From Liquidambar formosana (Eukaryota; Streptophyta; Magnoliopsida; Saxifragales; Altingiaceae): a stretch of DNA of 64,000 nucleotides. Shown piece by piece: positions 1 through 12,663 of this stretch. The stretch covers positions 11,570,099 through 11,634,098 of the forward strand of contig CM077827.1 of the NCBI GenBank assembly GCA_039720395.1, written 5' to 3'. Below the pieces are notes generated by a model. It ran no database searches and was not told where the DNA came from. It saw only the letters and a list, made by a program, of their open reading frames with translations. A program made the translations under genes and the position numbers. Each line of letters begins with the position of its first letter. Within the stretch, counting starts at the first letter, position 1.

Positions 1-770
1 TATACTCATTCATAGATATCAACTCATTGATGAACTCATGAAACTCTTTTCATATTCATCCTACCATGGCCATGGATTTAATGAGTTATATTATGAATGC
101 TATATGAGACATTCTCTCTCTTTTTCCTAAGAGTGATGGATCCCTTGTTGATCACTCACATGCCTTCATACACATAGCAGTAGGGCCAATGAACACCTTT
201 GCAGACCCCTGAATAGGATCTGCACTTAGTGTTATCAAACTTCTAAAGCTACATGCATAAGGCAACTATGGTGTCTCAGGTCTAAAGATTACTTGTACCA
301 CTATAACAATGAAAAACTGATTGACAGGCAGGATAAAACTCCATTCAGTTTATCTCATATCTTTGGTCACATTCAGTGTACCTATTCTTGCAATAGGCAC
401 CCACTTGTTGGTTGTAGTGTCTCCACACAAATAGCTTGAGACTAGCTATCCTCCTATAGAGTCAGCCTAACAAGTGCTAGTCCTATGGTTCATTACTGTC
501 CATCATAGTGAACCTTCAACTAGGAATGCTTTAGGAGTTTAGTACAGAGATATATCTATAGTCTCAAAATTACAACTCTTTGTAATTCCATATTCTCAAC
601 TCTAACTCCATGGACATATTATGTAACTATAAATAATGCATATAAACATAATAGAATAAGCCCTTTTATTAAATCAATAATAAATGTGACATACATAAAT
701 GAAATCAAATGATTGTTCCTAATCCCTAAACAATCATCTCTATGATTGGCTCTAGGGCATAATCCTAACA
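1..770 (-). repeat. 3' LTR of copia A (partial)
   Basis: The sequence matches 8031-8800 base for base with about 7 substitutions. It ends in the reverse complement of TGTTAGGATTATGCCCTAG, the LTR start that is also seen in C. The rest of the LTR lies outside the window. Confidence 0.95.
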
Positions 771-785
771 ATCTCCCACTTGCAC
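771..785 (-). promoter_or_regulatory. Polypurine tract of copia A
   Basis: On the minus strand this reads GTGCAAGTGGGAGAT and abuts the LTR start TGTTAG. The same 15 bases precede the 3' LTR of C. It is the expected plus-strand primer site. Confidence 0.85.
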
Positions 786-3685
786 TAAAGCCAATTGACC
801 ATGTATCGCATACCTATCTTCTCAAGATGTTGGTCTTTGACATAACCAATTATGTTTTAAAGCTTTAGTCAGTAGGTCTACAAAAACTTATGTAGATAAT
901 ATCTTCTGTAATGTATCTATTACCTCTTCCAATGATTCCTCTAATCACTTGGAATTGTCGCTCTATGTGTTTGGACTTTTGATGAGACCGTGATTCCTAT
1001 ACTTGAGCTATAGACCCATTGTTGTCACAAAACAAGGTGTGGGCAACTCAATGGAAGGAACAACTCTAAGTTCTAAATGAACATATAGATCCAAACAGTC
1101 TCCTAGACAATGCAACAATTAATTCACCCTTAATAATGGAATCCACTATATCTTTCATACAGTTCTTCCATTAAGTATTTCACCAACTAAAGTGAATATA
1201 AAATATACCCCATATGGATTATATCCAAATCCATATACCCATCTACTATGAGTTTACAATTTCCATATACAATCCAATATTCCAAATTTGAATTGATTGA
1301 TAACTATTTGTAACAATTACAACATAATAGATATCAGGTTCAATACATAGTGTAAAATAAGGCTTCTTAACACTTTAAGAATCTTACTTGTGTTATCCTA
1401 GGGTACATGCCCTTGAATAATGAATTCTTATCTGAAGTAAATCAGACCTCCCTTAGAATTCTCCATGTTGAACTTCTTCAACATTTCAACTATGTTTAAT
1501 GATTTGGAGATACTTAGCAATCTATATGATCTATTTCTATAGATCTTGTTGGATGCTTCTGCCAAATCTTTCATGAATTAGTTTTTCTCCAAAAACTAAA
1601 ACTTTACATTAGATAACATTCATATATCATTCATAATGATTATGATGTCATCCATACTTAGGATAAAGAAAAACGATCGCACTCCCACTAACCTTTTATG
1701 CACTCATGGTCCATCTATACAATGAGAGAAATCAAACAATTTGATTACTTCAACTTTATAGATGTTCTAATTATAAGAACCTTGTAGTCTATTAATAGAC
1801 TTCTATAACTTACACACTTTTATGGTTTTTTACCATTTGATATAACATCTTTATATACTTTTTGATATATGTTATATTCAAAATGTGTGTTTATAGATAA
1901 CAAGATCCAAATGGATTTCAGCATAACTATTATCAAACAAGTTTCTTTATAGACAACTTTTTGCCTATGTTGAAAACATTCTTAAATAGCCAAGCCTTTT
2001 AGGTCTCTACCTATCCATATTGGATTTAATGACTCTTAGTCATTTCTCGAGTTGATGTGAAACATCGTCTAGTCATAATCAATAGGATTATCTTGGTGAT
2101 CTTTATCACCAAAGAACAATTCTTTCACATTCTAATAGAGATACAATATCTCTCTTATGTTAAGAAATATCCAATTTGATCTATGAAAAGATTGTAGTGT
2201 AGTTAAGGGTTTTGTCTCAACAGAGACAAGGGTTGGATCTTTGTTCGTTTGTGGCTTTACAGACAATTCTATAAATTCTATCTACTTTTGCATCTTTCTT
2301 GAATGAACTCTTTCTCAAGAAAATCCAGCAAACATCCTAATGGACAACTTTTGTTCACTAGGGTAATAGAAATACTATCCCAACCACTTTTAGGATATAC
2401 CAGAATTCAACACTTACTTGACCGTATTTCCAGATTGTCTACATTATGTTTCCAGACATACGTAGCACAAGCCCAAGCCTTAACTTCTTTAAGTTGGGTT
2501 TCTTCCCATATCATATCTGATATAATTGGGACAAAACTGGAGTGAACCCTAAATTATCAATATGTAGCAATTTTAAGGTATATCCTAGATGGATACATTA
2601 GTAAAACTCATCATGGATCAAACCATATCTTAATAGGGTTCAATTCGTTCTCTTAGATTCACCATTGAGCTATGGTATTCTAAGATGAGTCTACTGTAAT
2701 TGAATGCATGCTCTACATGACTATATACATCACAATGTATTAGTCAAATTATAAATGTAACTCTTTCACTTCACCAAGTAAAAGATGGGTTTGGTCATCT
2801 CATAACCAAGTCATAATCGTTACATTTAAATGAGAGTCTTTACATCTCTTGTATTCTCGGAATACGTTGCATTCGCTCTAATTAGTCATTTAAATTCAGA
2901 AATCAAATTTCTAGAATGTCTTAAATGACCTAGTTAAGAAATAAGTTCCCAAAATTAATCTAGCAACTCTTGCTCTATTAAAAATTTTTAAAGGTAACTT
3001 ATTATCTACTTAACTTTCTGCTTCGATTTAGATTACACTAGAATCCAAAAACCAAGAAGCAGAACTAACCAACAATTTAGTTTAGAGCATGAACCAAAAC
3101 TTCAAAAGTTTGGTTCTTCTAGGAAGACTGATACTTTATCAAGTTCCCTTTACAATACCTTATGCTTACTACAAAATAATTATATTTCTTTGTCTTTGAC
3201 TTTTCAAGACTTGCTTTCCTCTATGCTTCCATTTTAAATCACATCTAGCTTTTCAAGCTATTCTATGTGATTAATCATTTTTCAAAAGAATGATTATTAA
3301 TAAACAACTTTTATTACATCCTCGTCCAGAAGAAGTCCTTTACAAGTACTATACTTTATAGTATTATTTTACTCACAATACAACCTTTGTATGTGATGTA
3401 GGACATCAAAGGCACTTGCATTGACTAATTTTGCTTCTGAAGCTCATTAGTCATCAATACTATCATATAGCATGGCAACAAGATGCCAATTGCGCATAGT
3501 GTCTTTTTCTTCTTAGGATGTTTTATGGAGGGCCTTTAATAAAAGGCCTAATAGCATATAAATAATCTTTTAAAATTGAGAACAATTCTCAATTTCCTAA
3601 GTCAATCAAAGAAATCGGGTTTAGTCAAACTATCGATATCCTATATATTAGGAAATAGGGGTTTTGAGGTGAGTAATTAGGTAAT
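786..3685 (-). pseudogene. Degenerate internal region of copia A, no usable frame
   Basis: This is the part of A that corresponds in position to gag-pol in C. It is AT-rich and full of stops on both strands. A short stretch around 3420-3500 resembles C's gag near the words for 'gagcttcagaagcaa', which suggests decayed gag, but no domain can be read. Because the LTRs of A are only about 1% apart, the decay is older than this insertion. The family therefore moved this copy with proteins supplied by another element. Alternative: the interior is unrelated filler sequence of a large non-autonomous derivative. Confidence 0.6.
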
Positions 3686-3828
3686 CTATATAAACAGAGA
3701 ATTAGATTTCATTTTTATCCATAATGATTGGGTCTTTAATCATATGGTACCTCCCACTATTTTATCAAATTCCATACACCCTCTAATGGAATTCGGGAAT
3801 CTCATTCCTAATGGGGATTGGGGTCCCA

Positions 3829-4054
3829 CTGTGACCTAGAAGCCTCACATGTTAGTTTCTTGGCTTCTAACCCACAATAAGAAGACAACTTTTTGTCTAT
3901 TGCTTCATAAGCAAGTTCCAATCGTTTTGCCTCTAGGGAACATACACCTCACATGTTAGTTTCTTGGAATACTTCCCTAGTTAAGTTAAACCCATCATTC
4001 ACACAGGTATGTTTCACCAAATATATACCTCACATGTTAGTTTCTTGGTATATA
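3829..4054 (-). promoter_or_regulatory. Three constant-loop hairpins in the copia A leader
   Basis: Three hairpins (4054-4022, 3980-3933 and 3877-3829 on the minus strand) present nearly the same loop, AAGAAACTAACATGTGAGG. Their stems differ: TATATACC/GGTATATA, CTAGGGAA/TTCCCTAG and TTAGAAGCC/GGCTTCTAG. The third is extended by TTGTG/CACAG across a two-by-two internal loop. Sites and spacing match those in C at 23688-23913. A fourth, weaker copy lies near 4073-4125. A cis-acting RNA role such as packaging or dimerisation is inferred. Confidence 0.6.
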
Positions 4055-4125
4055 CCAGTTTAGGCACCCCATGATATCTCATATGTGATAGTTTCAAGTA
4101 ATGTCTTTAACATGGGTAGCTCCTA

Positions 4126-7100
4126 CATGTCTGCAGCCAGGTACCCACATTAAGGGACGTTAGATGTACCTATAATGATGGAAGGCAATGAAGAATTCAT
4201 TCCCCAATGACTTCTCCATTTTCAACTTAATATTAAATAAGAGGGGTTTTAAAGGGTCTCATCAAATTAACATGCATCCTATGTATCAAAATTTAAATAT
4301 ATAAATTATGCTATTTATAATCGTACATCTCATGCTATTATAAATCATACATCGCATGCTATTATATATCAACATATATAAAGTACCATATTTTGATATT
4401 AGTCCCTAAGTGAATAGGTAACATATACCAAACTATAGTATTGGAGCTAATACAATTATCTCATAAATTAAAGCTCCCACTATGATGATTATGGACTTTG
4501 AGAGGATTCAATCCAAGCCAATAGATTGAATCCAAGGTCTAAGGTGGGTGTAGGTGATCGTAAAATAAACCATTCGTAACATGCATGCTTTCTTGAAAAA
4601 CTTCTCTAAGCTTTCAAGTCCTTCAATCTGCTCCCTTGGCTTGATGGTCTCCACCATTGGCTTGTTGGGCTCCATCATACTCCTTTGGGTCCACTATGCT
4701 CCTCAGTGCGCTCTCAATTACATAACATTTACATAATATATAGAAAGGGATACATAAGGGGAATGTGGGGTACATAAGAGAATGATAGAGAGAGAGGGAA
4801 GGTGGCATGCAAGCCCCAAATAATAAATTACATCACCATAATAAAATTACAACTCTTAAAAAATTATTACAACCCATTCATAAGACGGCCAATCACAATT
4901 GGTTTAAGGGGTATAGTCCATAATCATCATCCAAACACATACATACAATCTCATTGCATAATGTAAAGAAAAACTGTAAGCATTAAGACATATGGGCATT
5001 ATGGTAATTCTCTTGAATGATTTACATTAATCTCATTAATGCATCCTAATCTTATTAGGTTTAAACAAAAATATCCAGAATTAAATAAAGTCTTAACATT
5101 TAAGACATTTAGTTTCAATTAATCAAATTAATAGAAACATATAAAGTTTCCTAAAATAACTCTAATATCCAATATTAGGGTTTCCTTATTTAAACAAAAC
5201 AATTTCATTTAATTAGGAATTTCCAGATTTTAATTTAATCCCCAATTGTATTTTAAACCATTTAAAACATTATAAAATTAATCAATATTAATTAAATAAT
5301 TAACATGGGAATTAAATAAAATCAATTAAATGATGAATTAGTGCATTAGGGTTTCCTAAAACCCTAAACCCTAAATGCATAACCCTAAACCCTAAATGCA
5401 AGCCCTAATCATTAAATGCCTTATGATTGGTCATTTAATGACCAATCATTAAAACCCTAGGTTCATACGGTATTTAATAAAAGGGATTAGGGTTTAATTA
5501 ATGCCAAATAGGGTATTTATTACCCTTAATTAATTACACTAATTAGGGTTATCAAAAACCCTAACCCTAGACATCATTAATGGGATTAATTATGCCCTAA
5601 CAATTAATAACCATGATTGGTCATTTAATGACCAATCATTAACTCTTAATTAAGGTAATTAATATTCCAATTAGGGTTTTAATTAATGCCATAATGAAAT
5701 TAGGGTTTCAACATTAACTCAAAATTAGGGTTTCATCCTTAACTCTATGCAGCCGTCACTACCAGGGGGCTGCCTGAGCTTGGCTAGGCTGCCATGGCCA
5801 CCAACGACTGTAGGAGGCCATGGCCAGTCATGGGAGAACATCCTAGGGGTGTGGGACAAGCCTCTGGACATGTGAGAAGTGGTGGAAGTGGCTGCCATCA
5901 TCAAGAACAATCAGGGTTTCCAAAACCCATTGCTGGAGCCATTGTTGCAGACCTTGAAGGTCACAATAGGTTCTAAATCCTTATCAATTCGACTCCTCCA
6001 TTGAAACTAGCTTTTGTATCATGTCCCTACATGAAATACTAAGCTAATAGAAGAGGTTTGGATGATCAAATCATCACCAATTGTTCTAAACAATTAAAAC
6101 AACAGTAGGCTGCCCAGAATTTGACAGCACACTGTCCATGGTCAGAAATTGATTTAAAACCCAGCAAGATGAATGAATTAGGCTATCAAAAGAATTTTCC
6201 CAGTATCCTACATGTCTTAGGAAACTAATGCAATTGGTTTCATGCAATTTGGAGTTCCCTAACTCAAGTTCTAATCAAAACTCCATTGATGACTTTTCTG
6301 CAGAGAAAATCTGCTATGCTGTTCATGAAAAATTTTCAAACTTTTTGAATCTTTTTCCATCAAAACCTTTTTGAAACTTAAAGAAAATCATATACACATG
6401 ATATATAATGATCCTACAATGATCTTCCATCATAAATACAGCAGCTTTAATTAGAATTAATTGCAAGAACATTAGGGTTCTAAAACCCAGATTCAGCCTC
6501 CATGGTGTTCTTCTCCTTCTTCCTTCTGTTCTAGCATTTTAATCCAATTATGATGCATCTAAATGCTTGGGAACCTTTCCCTACCCTGTCTAGAACATAA
6601 CCCAAGTGGTGGCAACCATTGCCATGCCTTTGATCTCCATCAATAACTCAAAGCTGTGGCTATTGCATCATTCCCGAGCAAAACTGTCTTTCCAGACAGC
6701 CTGTAGTAAAAAATTCATAACTTTCACTACAGAACTCGGATTGACGCACCGTTTGTTGGGTTGGAAAGCTTATTCAAAGAGCTTTCTAACCATATATGGC
6801 TCCAAAATTTTGGAGAAGAACTCTGAATTCGGCAGGCAAAACAAGATGACGGTTTTTCATGGCAACCATGAAAACTGTTCATAACAGTTTTATAAAACCC
6901 TAGTTTCCTTATTCTTCTTCTCCAAACTCAAACCCTATGCAACCTATTGCATCCATGGATACACTTAACCATCAATTAGAAGAGGAGTAGAAGAGAACTG
7001 ACCTAGGGTTCCAAACCCTAGGTTCAGCCATGGAGGAAAACCAATTATGCAGAAAAAATTTTCCAGATTTTTGAATCAGTCAACTACACCATAATTACCA

Positions 7101-7131
7101 GCCCATATGTATTTTGTATTATGCATAATCA
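4126..7131 (-). repeat. Copia A leader with CCAAT palindromes and AAACCCTAA motifs
   Basis: No gene is visible. Two 27-base palindromes with arms ATGATTGGTCA and TGACCAATCAT are at 5423-5449 and 5613-5639, 190 bp apart. They sit in a zone rich in AAACCCTAA words (about 5345-5720). C has three such palindromes 179-190 bp apart, so this is a degenerate tandem repeat of about 185 bp. The remainder is collinear with the leader of C. Confidence 0.7.
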
Positions 7132-7145
7132 TGGCTCTGATACCA
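7132..7145 (-). promoter_or_regulatory. Primer binding site of copia A (tRNA-Met)
   Basis: On the minus strand this reads TGGTATCAGAGCCA, one base after the LTR end ...CCAACA. It is complementary to the 3' end of plant initiator tRNA-Met, the usual primer of Ty1/copia reverse transcription. Confidence 0.9.
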
Positions 7146-7146
7146 C

Positions 7147-8800
7147 TGTTGGGAATCGAACAAGAGGGAAAAATTGAAGTGCGGAATATAAAAATTTTTC
7201 CTACGATTCCACAGCCCATGAATCTAACTATGCATAACACAAAATCAAACCCTAACTACAAAGAGGGTTAGAACACTTACAGAATTTTTGTCTTCTCCGT
7301 TTTGCTCCAGGCTTCGACTCCGGACAGCGGTGAATGAGCAGCCCAAGTGTGCTGCCTCCAACAGTATCCACACCTAGCTAGAGCTTCAAGTCCTTTCCTC
7401 CTTTTCCTTGTTGTTGCTAGTGTAGGAGAAGAGAGGAGAGAGAGAGAGAGGGAGGCTGGAAATTCTGGCCAGCCCTTGGAGAGTTCAACTTATGATGATG
7501 TCACACATCATAGTGTGACTTATATAGTCCACACTAAAGGGCCGGCCCTAGGGGGGAAACCCTTTTAGGGTTTTGTGCAATTTCCCTAAATTGCATAATA
7601 ACCCCTATTGTTTATATCAAATACAAACATGGCCTCAAAGAACTATTCTTTATGCACTCATACCCTTTCTCTCATAGACTTAAAAGCTCATCTTGCATGA
7701 TCAGTGTGTGACCCATTGGGTTCACATCATCAAGTAGTAGGAATAGCACGAGGTGTGCACAATGGAACTCTTTCCATTTAGGGTCTAATTGGAACTCCTT
7801 CCAATTCCCTAATTGATTATAACTCACTTATATCAATTAAGGCTTCTACTAACCATGAATAACACCTAGCATATGGTTCATGGTGTCGTCCTTAATGAAG
7901 TGAATATGTATTTATCAAAGAACCCTTCTGTTATAGTTTATAGGTTACAATTGCATCCTTCCTTCAACACAATGTCTCCAATTGAACTAATAGGACATGG
8001 AAGTCTGTCAAGTCCCTAGTTCAATTACTTTATACTCATTCATAGATATCAACTCATTGATAAACTCATGAAACTCTTTTCATATTCATCCTACCATGGC
8101 CATGGATTTAATGAGTTATATTATGAATGCTATATAAGACATTCTCTCTCTTTTTCCTAAGAGTGATGGATCCCTTGTTGATCACTCACATGCCTTCATA
8201 CACATAGCAGTAGGGCCAATGAACACCTTTGCAGACCCCTGAATAGGATCTGCACTTAGTGTTATCAAACTTCTAAAGCTACATGCATAAGGCAACTATG
8301 GTGTCTCAGGTCTAAGGATTACTTGTACCACTATAACAATGAAAAACTGATTGACAGGCAGGATAAAACTCCATTCAGTTTATCTCATATCTTTGGTCAC
8401 ATTCAGTGTACCTATTCTTGCAATAGGCACCCACTTGTTGGTTGTAGTGTCTCCACACAAATAGCTTGAGACTAGCTATCCTCCTATAGAGTCAGCCTAA
8501 CAAGTGCTAGTCCTATGGTTCATTACTGTCCATCATAGTGAACCTTCAACTAGGAATGCTTTAGGAGTTTAGTACAGAGATATATCTATAGTCTCAAAAT
8601 TACAACTCTTTGTAATTCCATATTCTCTACTCTAACTCCATGGATATATTTTGTAAATATAAATAATGCATATAAACATAATAGAATAAGCCCTTTTATT
8701 AAATCAATAATAAATGTGACATACATAAATGAAATCAAATGATTGTTCCTAATCCCTAAACAATCATCTCTATGATTGGCTCTAGGGCATAATCCTAACA
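7147..8800 (-). repeat. 5' LTR of copia A
   Basis: Read on the minus strand, the LTR starts TGTTAGGATTATG and ends GATTCCCAACA (1,654 bp). It has a TATA-like word near 7520 followed by TGATGTGTGACATCA, and a conserved R-U5 block with GGAGGCAGCACACTTGGGC. A GTAAGT donor lies close to its 3' end. Its right edge abuts Tat LTR sequence TAGCC, which marks the insertion point into D. Confidence 0.95.
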
Positions 8801-9558
8801 TAGCCGTCTGGGCTTGGACGGCTGACCGTCCAGCCCCGGACGGTTACCCGAGGGTCTTCTATTTCCGCTTCGGTTTTGACTTCTACTTGCTTCAGAAGTC
8901 CTAAAATCTTCAAATTAAGTCCGATTTTGACGAAATAAAAGCCAAAACGACCGTGTTTCGAAGGGGAACACATTTTTAGGCATTTTAGGACAAAAATCCT
9001 CAACCATGGGTGCATGGTTAGGTTTTACAAAGGTGGTTAACCATGGTGCTTCACCGTCGCTAAGCTGGGTTTGTACACAAGGTCGAACTGAATGCATTCC
9101 CAATCGAAAATTGATCTTTCTAAACATGTTTAGGACATAAATAAAGCCCAATTGAAGTTAAATGAGAGAAAATTGATTGGGTCTTATGAGTCAATTTGAG
9201 CAAACCAAGAAAGGGTCTTTTAGCCAACCCGAACCATTACGAGCCGAATTGATCTTAAACCATTAATTCATGAAATTGAACCTATATATGGACTCTATAT
9301 AACCATATGAACTTGATGGGATGACTCGGGATTCATTTTAAGGTCAAATGGAAAATATACGGCTTAAAAGACGATTATGCCCTTAAAGTCGCAAAAGTTC
9401 TTATTGGCCATCGAGATGAACTCCAAATCACTTCAAAATTCATACACATGATATTCAATGCCATAGAAACTCAATGCAAAAGACTAGACTCAAAAAGGAC
9501 TCAAAATCCTACATGAAATGATATGTCCTAGCTAAGGTGACAAAAATGGGGTGTGACA
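8801..9558 (-). repeat. 3' LTR of Tat D (partial, cut by copia A)
   Basis: This matches the 5' LTR of D (33691-34435). On the minus strand it starts TGTCACACCCCATTTTTGTC. At 8801-8853 it keeps part of the lobed palindrome that is shortened in the 5' LTR. The remainder of this LTR should lie left of copia A. Confidence 0.92.
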
Positions 9559-9886
9559 GAAGCCCCTCATTGGTGAACAAGTTTCACTTGAGAGCCAATG
9601 ATCAAAGAACAACCCAATTTTGTTCGATGGATTAATCTCATTAATACCAACAAACTCAAATGGAACCAAAAGGATAGACTTCGTCATATCCAAGCATGCG
9701 ACGATTTCATCGAAGCAAAGAATTGAATGCATTTCTATGCATGCCAACTTCATTGGTGCGCTCATGCAAATGCCTTTACCATGCACTAATTGCATTAGTG
9801 ATATCCACATGGTCTTCTCATGATGCAAAGCTAGTTGCACTAGTGCATCACAAGGTATCCTACCAATTTCATTGGTAATTCTCAAA
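9559..9886 (-). repeat. Mini-hairpin region next to the Tat D 3' LTR
   Basis: No gene. On the element's sense (minus) strand the region is a series of short hairpins with three-base loops, for example ACCAAT-GAA-ATTGGT, CACTAAT-GCA-ATTAGTG and CCAAT-GAA-GTTGG. The equivalent region of E is at 47238-47483. The open frames here are side effects of low stop density. The last bases, CAATGAGGGGCTTC in the sense direction, serve as the polypurine tract before the LTR. Confidence 0.7.
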
Positions 9887-9959
9887 ACGAGTTATTTCAT
9901 AACTCATAAGTCATCATTTCATGTGAATTTGAATTGAATGTCCATCAATTCAAAAACAA

Positions 9960-10905
9960 GTGCATTTCATGCCAGTCTCACTGGGGATAACAAAGGTGGT
10001 GAGTTATTTCATAACTCATGACTCATCATTATGATTTCATGCCACTTTCAGCGGAAACAACAAAGATATGGGGTTATTGCATAACTCATGTATCATTTCA
10101 TGTGAAATTGTGCCACTTCTGTGGAAGTAACAAAGATAGGGAGTTATTTCATAACTCATGAATCGTCATTTCATGAGAAATTGTGCCACTTTCTGTGGAA
10201 GTAACAAAGATGGGGAGTTATTGCATAACTCATGAATCGTCATTTCATGTGAAATTGTGCCACTTTCTTTGGAGGTAACAAAGACAGGGAGTTATTTCAT
10301 AACTCTTGAATCATTATTTCATGTGAAATTGTGCCACTTTCTGTGGAAACAACAAAGATGGGGAGTTATTGCATAACTCATGGATCATTTCATGCCACTT
10401 TCTATGGAAATAACAAAGACAGGGAGTTATTGCATAACTCATGAATCGTCATTTCATGGGAAATTGTGCCACTTTCTGTGGAAGTAACAAAGACGGGGAG
10501 TTATTGCATAACTCATGGATCGTCATTTCATGGGAAATTGTGTCTATCACTTTCTGTGGAAGTAACAAAGATGGGGAGTTATTGCATAACTCATGAATCG
10601 TCATTTCATGGGAAATTGTGCCACTTTCTGTGGAAGTAACAAAGATGGGGAGTTATTTCATAACTCATGAATCGTTATTTCATGGGAAATTGTGCCACTT
10701 TCTGTGGAAGTAACAAAGATGGGGAGTTATTTTATAACTCATGAATCGTCATTTCATGGGAAATTGTGCCACTTTCTGTGGAAGTAACAAAGATGGGGAG
10801 TTATTTCATAACTCATGAATCGCCATTTCATGGGAAATTGTGCCACTTTCTGTGGAAGTAACAAAGATAGGGAGTTATTTCATAACTCATGAATCATTAT
10901 TTCAT
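9960..10905 (-). repeat. 73-bp tandem array of Tat D
   Basis: About 13 units with a period near 73 bp. Each holds GAGTTAT-TTC-ATAACTC (sense loop GAA), a TTTCATG/CATGAAA-type palindrome and a CCAC...GTGG hairpin. Internal units are nearly identical while edge units are diverged, as expected from unequal exchange. Copia B interrupts the surrounding repeat zone at 11004. Confidence 0.9.
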
Positions 10906-10998
10906 GTGAAATTGTCTTTATCACATGATATGAGACCCAATTGCAAGCCAATTGATTCAAAATCAAGCTCATTTCTTATCATTTCATGTGAAACTATC

Positions 10999-12663
10999 CT
11001 TATTGTTAGAGTTATGCCCTAGAGCCAATCATAGAGATGATTGTTTAGGGATAAAGGAACAATCATTTGATTTCATTTATGTATGTCACATTTATTATTG
11101 ATTTAATAAAAGGGCTTATTCTATTATGTTTGTATGCATCATTTATATTTACATAATATGTCCAAGGAGTTAGAGTTGAGAATATTGAATTACAAAGAGT
11201 TGTAATTATGAGACTGTAAATATATCTCTGTACTAAACTCCTAAATCATTCCTAGTTGAAGGTTCACTATGATGGACAGTAATGAACCATAGGACTAGCA
11301 CTTGTTAGGTTGACTCTATAGGAGGATAGCTGGTCTCAAGCTATTTGTGTGGAGACACTACAACCAACAGGTGGGTGCCTGTTAATAGAATAGGTACACT
11401 GAATTTGACCAAAGATTTGAGATAAACTGAATGGAGTTTTAACCTGCCTGTCAATCAGTTTCTCAATGTTATAGTGGTACAAGTAATCCTTAGACCTGAG
11501 ACACCATAGTTACCTTATGCATGTAGCTTTAGAAGTTTGATAACACTAAGTGCAGATTCTATTCATGGGTCTGTAAAGGTGTTCATTGGCCCTATTGCTA
11601 TATGTATGAAGGCATATGAGTGATCGACAAGGAATCCATTACTCTCAGGAAAAAGAGAGAGAATGTCTCATATATCATTCATAATATAACTCATTCAGTC
11701 CATGGCCATGGCAGTGTGAATATGGAAAGGAGTTTCCATAAGTTCATCATTGAGTTGATATTTATGAATGAGTATAAAGTAATTGAACTAGGGACTTGAC
11801 AGACTTCCATATCCTATTAGTTCAATTGGAGACATTGTGTAAATGGAAGGATGCAATTGTAACCTATAAACTATAACAGAAGGGTTCTTTGATAGATACA
11901 TATTCACTTCATTAAGGACGACACCATGAACCATATGCTAGGTGTTATTCATGGTTAGTAGAAGCCCTAATTGATATAAGTGAGTTATAATCAATTAGGG
12001 AATTGGAAGGAGTTCCAATTAGACCCTAAATGGAAAGAGTTCCATTGTGCACACCTCGTGCTATTCCTACTACTTGATGATGTGAACCCAATGGGTCACA
12101 CACTGATCATGCAAGATGAGCTTTAAAGTCTATGAGAGAAAGGGTATGAGTGCATAAAGAATAGTTCTTTGAGGCCTATTTATATTTGATATAATTTATA
12201 GGGGTTATTGTGCAATTTAGAGAAATTGCATCACACCCTAATAGGGTTTCCCCCTATGGCCGGCCCCCCTAGTGTGGACTATATAAGTCACACTTTATGA
12301 TGTGTGACATCATCACAAGAAGAAACCCCAAGGTGCTGGCCGAAATTTTCCAGCCCCCTCTCTCTCTCTCCACTCTTCTCCTACACTAGCAACAACAAGG
12401 AAAAAAGGGAAAGGACTTGAAGCTCTAGCTAGGTGTGGATACCGTTGGAGGCAGCACACTTGGGCTGCTCATTCACCGCTGTCCGGAATCAAAGCTTGGA
12501 GCAAAAAGGAGAAGACAAAATTCTGTAAGTGTTCTAACCCTCTTCATAGTTAGGGTTTGATTTTGTATATGCATAGTTAGATTCATGGGCTGTGGAATCA
12601 AAGGGAAAAATTTTTATATTCCGCACTTCTATTCTTCCCTCTTGTATGATTCCCAACACTTAT
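10999..12663 (+). mobile_element. Solo LTR of the copia A/C family (B) with target duplication
   Basis: The LTR is 11004-12658 (1,655 bp), from TGTTAGAGTTATGCC to GATTCCCAACA. It is flanked by CTTAT at 10999-11003 and again at 12659-12663, which closes the host word TATC-CTTATCACATG found in neighbouring units. No internal sequence remains, so it formed by recombination between two LTRs. It is closer to A than to C. It retains the TATA region, the R-U5 block at 12433-12487 and the GTAAGT donor at 12525. Confidence 0.95.

Larger units (their letters stand above)
3686..7280 (-). other. Candidate leader intron of copia A
   Basis: On the minus strand a strong donor, GTAAGT, lies in the 5' LTR (7280 downwards). 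A T-rich acceptor, TTTATATAG, ends at 3686, the position that corresponds to the start of gag in C. C has both signals at equivalent sites. If used, splicing would remove the primer site, the leader repeats and the hairpin cluster. This rests on splice consensus and on conservation between two copies; there is no transcript evidence. Confidence 0.45.
1..8800 (-). mobile_element. Copia element A, non-autonomous, left end outside the window
   Basis: This is an LTR retrotransposon read on the minus strand. Its 5' LTR is at the right and its 3' LTR is cut by the window start. The order of parts is typical of Ty1/copia: LTR, primer site for initiator tRNA-Met, a leader of about 3.4 kb, a degenerate internal region, a purine-rich tract reading GTGCAAGTGGGAGAT, and the second LTR. 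The two LTRs can be compared over 770 bp and differ at about 7 positions with no indels, so the insertion is recent. The interior has no usable reading frame. It lies inside the 3' LTR of Tat element D; the right flank starts TAGCC, and the matching target duplication should lie left of the window. The family is shared with B and C; the clade within Ty1/copia is not assigned. Confidence 0.93.

Noticed and set aside
5340..5400. AAACCCTAA words as an interstitial telomere
   Set aside because: Units are scattered and interrupted rather than in tandem, and recur in the copia leader at 22050-22460.
7132..7145. tRNA gene match at TGGTATCAGAGCC sites
   Set aside because: Only the 3' complement is present next to LTR ends; these are primer binding sites, not tRNA genes.
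9532..9885. Open frames of 60-117 codons on both strands (also at 47229-47772)
   Set aside because: They lie in the palindrome-rich Tat 3' region, occur on both strands through the same hairpins, and have no domain or promoter.
10140..10905. Regular 73-bp repeats as a possible CRISPR array
   Set aside because: Units are contiguous without unique spacers, the genome is a plant's, and the array is collinear with a Tat element.
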